A program made the translations under genes and the position numbers. A stretch of DNA of 14,675 bases from an uncultured Clostridia bacterium (GTDB lineage Bacteria > Bacillota > Clostridia > UBA1381), in NCBI GenBank assembly GCA_934454035.1, contig CAKSFY010000050.1, positions 1-14,675 of the forward strand, given 5' to 3'. Numbering within the stretch: position 1 is the first letter of the stretch; each line of letters opens with the position of its first letter. Under the pieces are notes generated by a model that worked only from the letters and a program-made list of their open reading frames with translations, did no database searches and was not told the DNA's origin. This document shows positions 13,476 through 14,675 of this stretch, piece after piece.

Positions 13476-13478
13476 CAA
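13450..13478 (-). promoter_or_regulatory. Promoter of the sleB-like gene
   Basis: On the minus strand: TTGATA (13473-13478), a 17-nt spacer and TATAAT (13450-13455), with an extended -10 TG. It begins 13 bp after the transaldolase stop codon. The resulting leader is about 70 nt. It is a vegetative sigma-A type, not an obvious sporulation-sigma promoter. Confidence 0.85.
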
Positions 13479-13491
13479 TCGGTAATATCTG

Positions 13492-14133
13492 TTATTTAAC
13501 GCCTTCCCAATCCTTTAAGAAGCGTTCTATGCCGGCATCCGTGAGCGGATGCTTTGTCATTTGGCAAATAACCTTGTAGGGAATTGTCGCAATATCCGCG
13601 CCTGCAATTGCGGCGTCTGTCACATCCTCCGGACTTCTGATACTTGCAGCAATTATCTCGGTTTCGATTCCGTGAATATTAAATATAGCGGCAATGCTTT
13701 CAATGAGCTTGTTTCCGTCCGAGGAAATATCGTTTAATCTTCCGATGAACGGGCTCACATACGACGCGCCTGCCCTTGCGGCAAGAAGTGCCTGAGCCGG
13801 ACTGAATATCAATGTAACATTTGTTCTTATTCCTTTTTTTGATAAAGCGGAAACTGCCTTTAATCCCTCTGTTGTCATCGGTATTTTTATAACAATATTC
13901 CTGTTTATTTTTGCAAGCTCAAGCGCTTCCTCAATCATTTTGTCTGCTTCAAGGCTTATAACTTCTGCCGAAATAGGTCCGTCTACGATAGTTGTAATTT
14001 CCTCAACAACCTCTTTGAACACTCTGCCCTCTTTTGCAATCAGCGACGGATTGGTTGTCACTCCGCAGATTACTCCCATTTCATTTGCTTTTCTGATTTC
14101 GTCCGTATTGGCGGTATCAATAAATAATTTCAT
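13492..14133 (-). CDS. Fructose-6-phosphate aldolase / transaldolase (TalC/MipB family)
   Basis: A 213-residue member of the short transaldolase subfamily, class I Schiff-base aldolases with a compact barrel. Members either move a dihydroxyacetone unit between sugar phosphates in the pentose phosphate pathway or cleave fructose-6-phosphate reversibly. Visible motifs: FIDTAN at the N-terminus, GVTTNPSLIAKEG (24-36), the Schiff-base Lys83 in NIVIKIPMT, and YVSPFIGRLND. In Firmicutes proteins of this length usually act as transaldolase, and I favour that. It lies 18 nt downstream of the SIS-domain gene with a clear ribosome binding site (GAAAGGATG), so the two form an operon. No terminator is seen between its stop and the sleB-like promoter. 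Confidence 0.93.
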   Translation of the reverse strand: MKLFIDTANTDEIRKANEMGVICGVTTNPSLIAKEGRVFKEVVEEITTIVDGPISAEVISLEADKMIEEALELAKINRNIVIKIPMTTEGLKAVSALSKKGIRTNVTLIFSPAQALLAARAGASYVSPFIGRLNDISSDGNKLIESIAAIFNIHGIETEIIAASIRSPEDVTDAAIAGADIATIPYKVICQMTKHPLTDAGIERFLKDWEGVK

Positions 14134-14151
14134 ATTCTTTACATCCTTTCA

Positions 14152-14675
14152 TTAACTGAATATTTCATTTTCGCATTTAGCACATAAATAATGATATATC
14201 GGCAAATGCAGTTCCTGTACCTTGTAAGTCTCAGTTTCCGGTGCATGGATAACAACGTCCGATATTTTATCGAGCTTATTTTCCTTTTTCCCGGTCAGAC
14301 CTATCACCTTCATTCCGCAAGCCTTTGCCACCTTTGCGGCATTTACGACATTTGCGGAATTTCCCGAAGTGGTTATCCCTATCAGGACATCTCCCGGCTT
14401 TGCATAGCCGAATACCTGCTGGGCATAAACCATGTCCGGGCTGACATCATTGGCAAAGGCGGAAATAAGCCCTGCATGAGCAGTCAGCGAAATTGCCGGA
14501 ACCGCCCCCTGAAGATTATCAGCCAGATATTCACCGTCCTCAAAAGATGCCAGCTTCGCTCTCATATCCTCCGATATTTTCCGTTTCAGCAAAAATCCTT
14601 TCATAAGCTCGCCTACAATATGATCACTGTCGGCACAGCTGCCGCCGTTACCGCATACTAAAAGCTTGTTCCCAT
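14152..14675 (-). CDS. SIS-domain sugar isomerase, GmhA-like (partial, cut by right edge)
   Basis: A sugar-isomerase-domain protein resembling phosphoheptose isomerase GmhA (sedoheptulose-7-phosphate to D-glycero-D-manno-heptose-7-phosphate) and its relative DiaA. The frame stays open through the right edge, so the N-terminus is missing. The true gene does not start at the internal ATG at 14602-14604, because the upstream codons encode the conserved LLVCGNGGSCADSDHIVGEL block. Further motifs are ITTSGNSANVV (phosphate binding) and QELHLPIYHYLC near the C-terminus, matching the GmhA Gln/His segment. It is upstream of and probably co-transcribed with the transaldolase-type gene. A role in heptose synthesis for a surface glycan would fit GmhA, but no other heptose genes are in view. 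Confidence 0.85.
   Translation of the reverse strand, partial: GNKLLVCGNGGSCADSDHIVGELMKGFLLKRKISEDMRAKLASFEDGEYLADNLQGAVPAISLTAHAGLISAFANDVSPDMVYAQQVFGYAKPGDVLIGITTSGNSANVVNAAKVAKACGMKVIGLTGKKENKLDKISDVVIHAPETETYKVQELHLPIYHYLCAKCENEIFS

Overview
The window looks like a chromosomal segment of a low-GC Firmicute of the class Clostridia, probably a gut or anaerobic-community member. The grounds are strong AGGAGG-type ribosome binding sites, sigma-A promoters with 17-nt spacers, two exported cell-wall enzymes carrying copper-amine-oxidase-like 'stalk' domains, a RelQ-type small alarmone synthetase and the gene content in general. There is no sign of phage, insertion sequences, CRISPR or tRNA genes. 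I cannot name the genus.

Left edge (1-305): no protein gene. Two near-consensus sigma-A promoters in tandem point leftwards, each with A-tracts upstream and a G at the expected start site. They are followed by boxA-like repeats and hairpins. This is the architecture of a ribosomal RNA operon leader, so a 16S rRNA gene is predicted just beyond position 1. Next comes a 34-residue single-membrane-span ORF (393-497) with a strong ribosome binding site, then a 17-bp perfect hairpin.

Sugar region (563-6813): a cytoplasmic GH38 alpha-mannosidase and a ROK-family regulator lie on the minus strand. The regulator is divergent from a plus-strand operon encoding a PfkB sugar kinase, a class II ketose-(bis)phosphate aldolase and a D-lyxose/D-mannose isomerase-type cupin. 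Together they suggest a route from alpha-mannosides through free mannose and a ketose to a phosphorylated ketose and triose units. The divergent promoters are back to back, and a 25-bp inverted repeat over the regulator's -10 box is a candidate operator. A bidirectional terminator closes the region.

Housekeeping region (6882-11061): a minus-strand operon ruvA-ruvB-amidase-queA (Holliday junction branch migration, cell-wall amidase, queuosine synthesis) runs from one excellent promoter to the shared terminator. ruvB must start at TTG, and ruvA probably does too.

Right part (11102-14675, all minus strand): tspO, a RelQ-type (p)ppGpp synthetase and a SleB-like cell-wall hydrolase each have their own promoter. 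Upstream lie a fructose-6-phosphate aldolase/transaldolase gene and, cut by the right edge, a GmhA-like SIS-domain isomerase. For relQ and sleB the promoter position shows that the longest ORF start is wrong and that a shorter protein is made.
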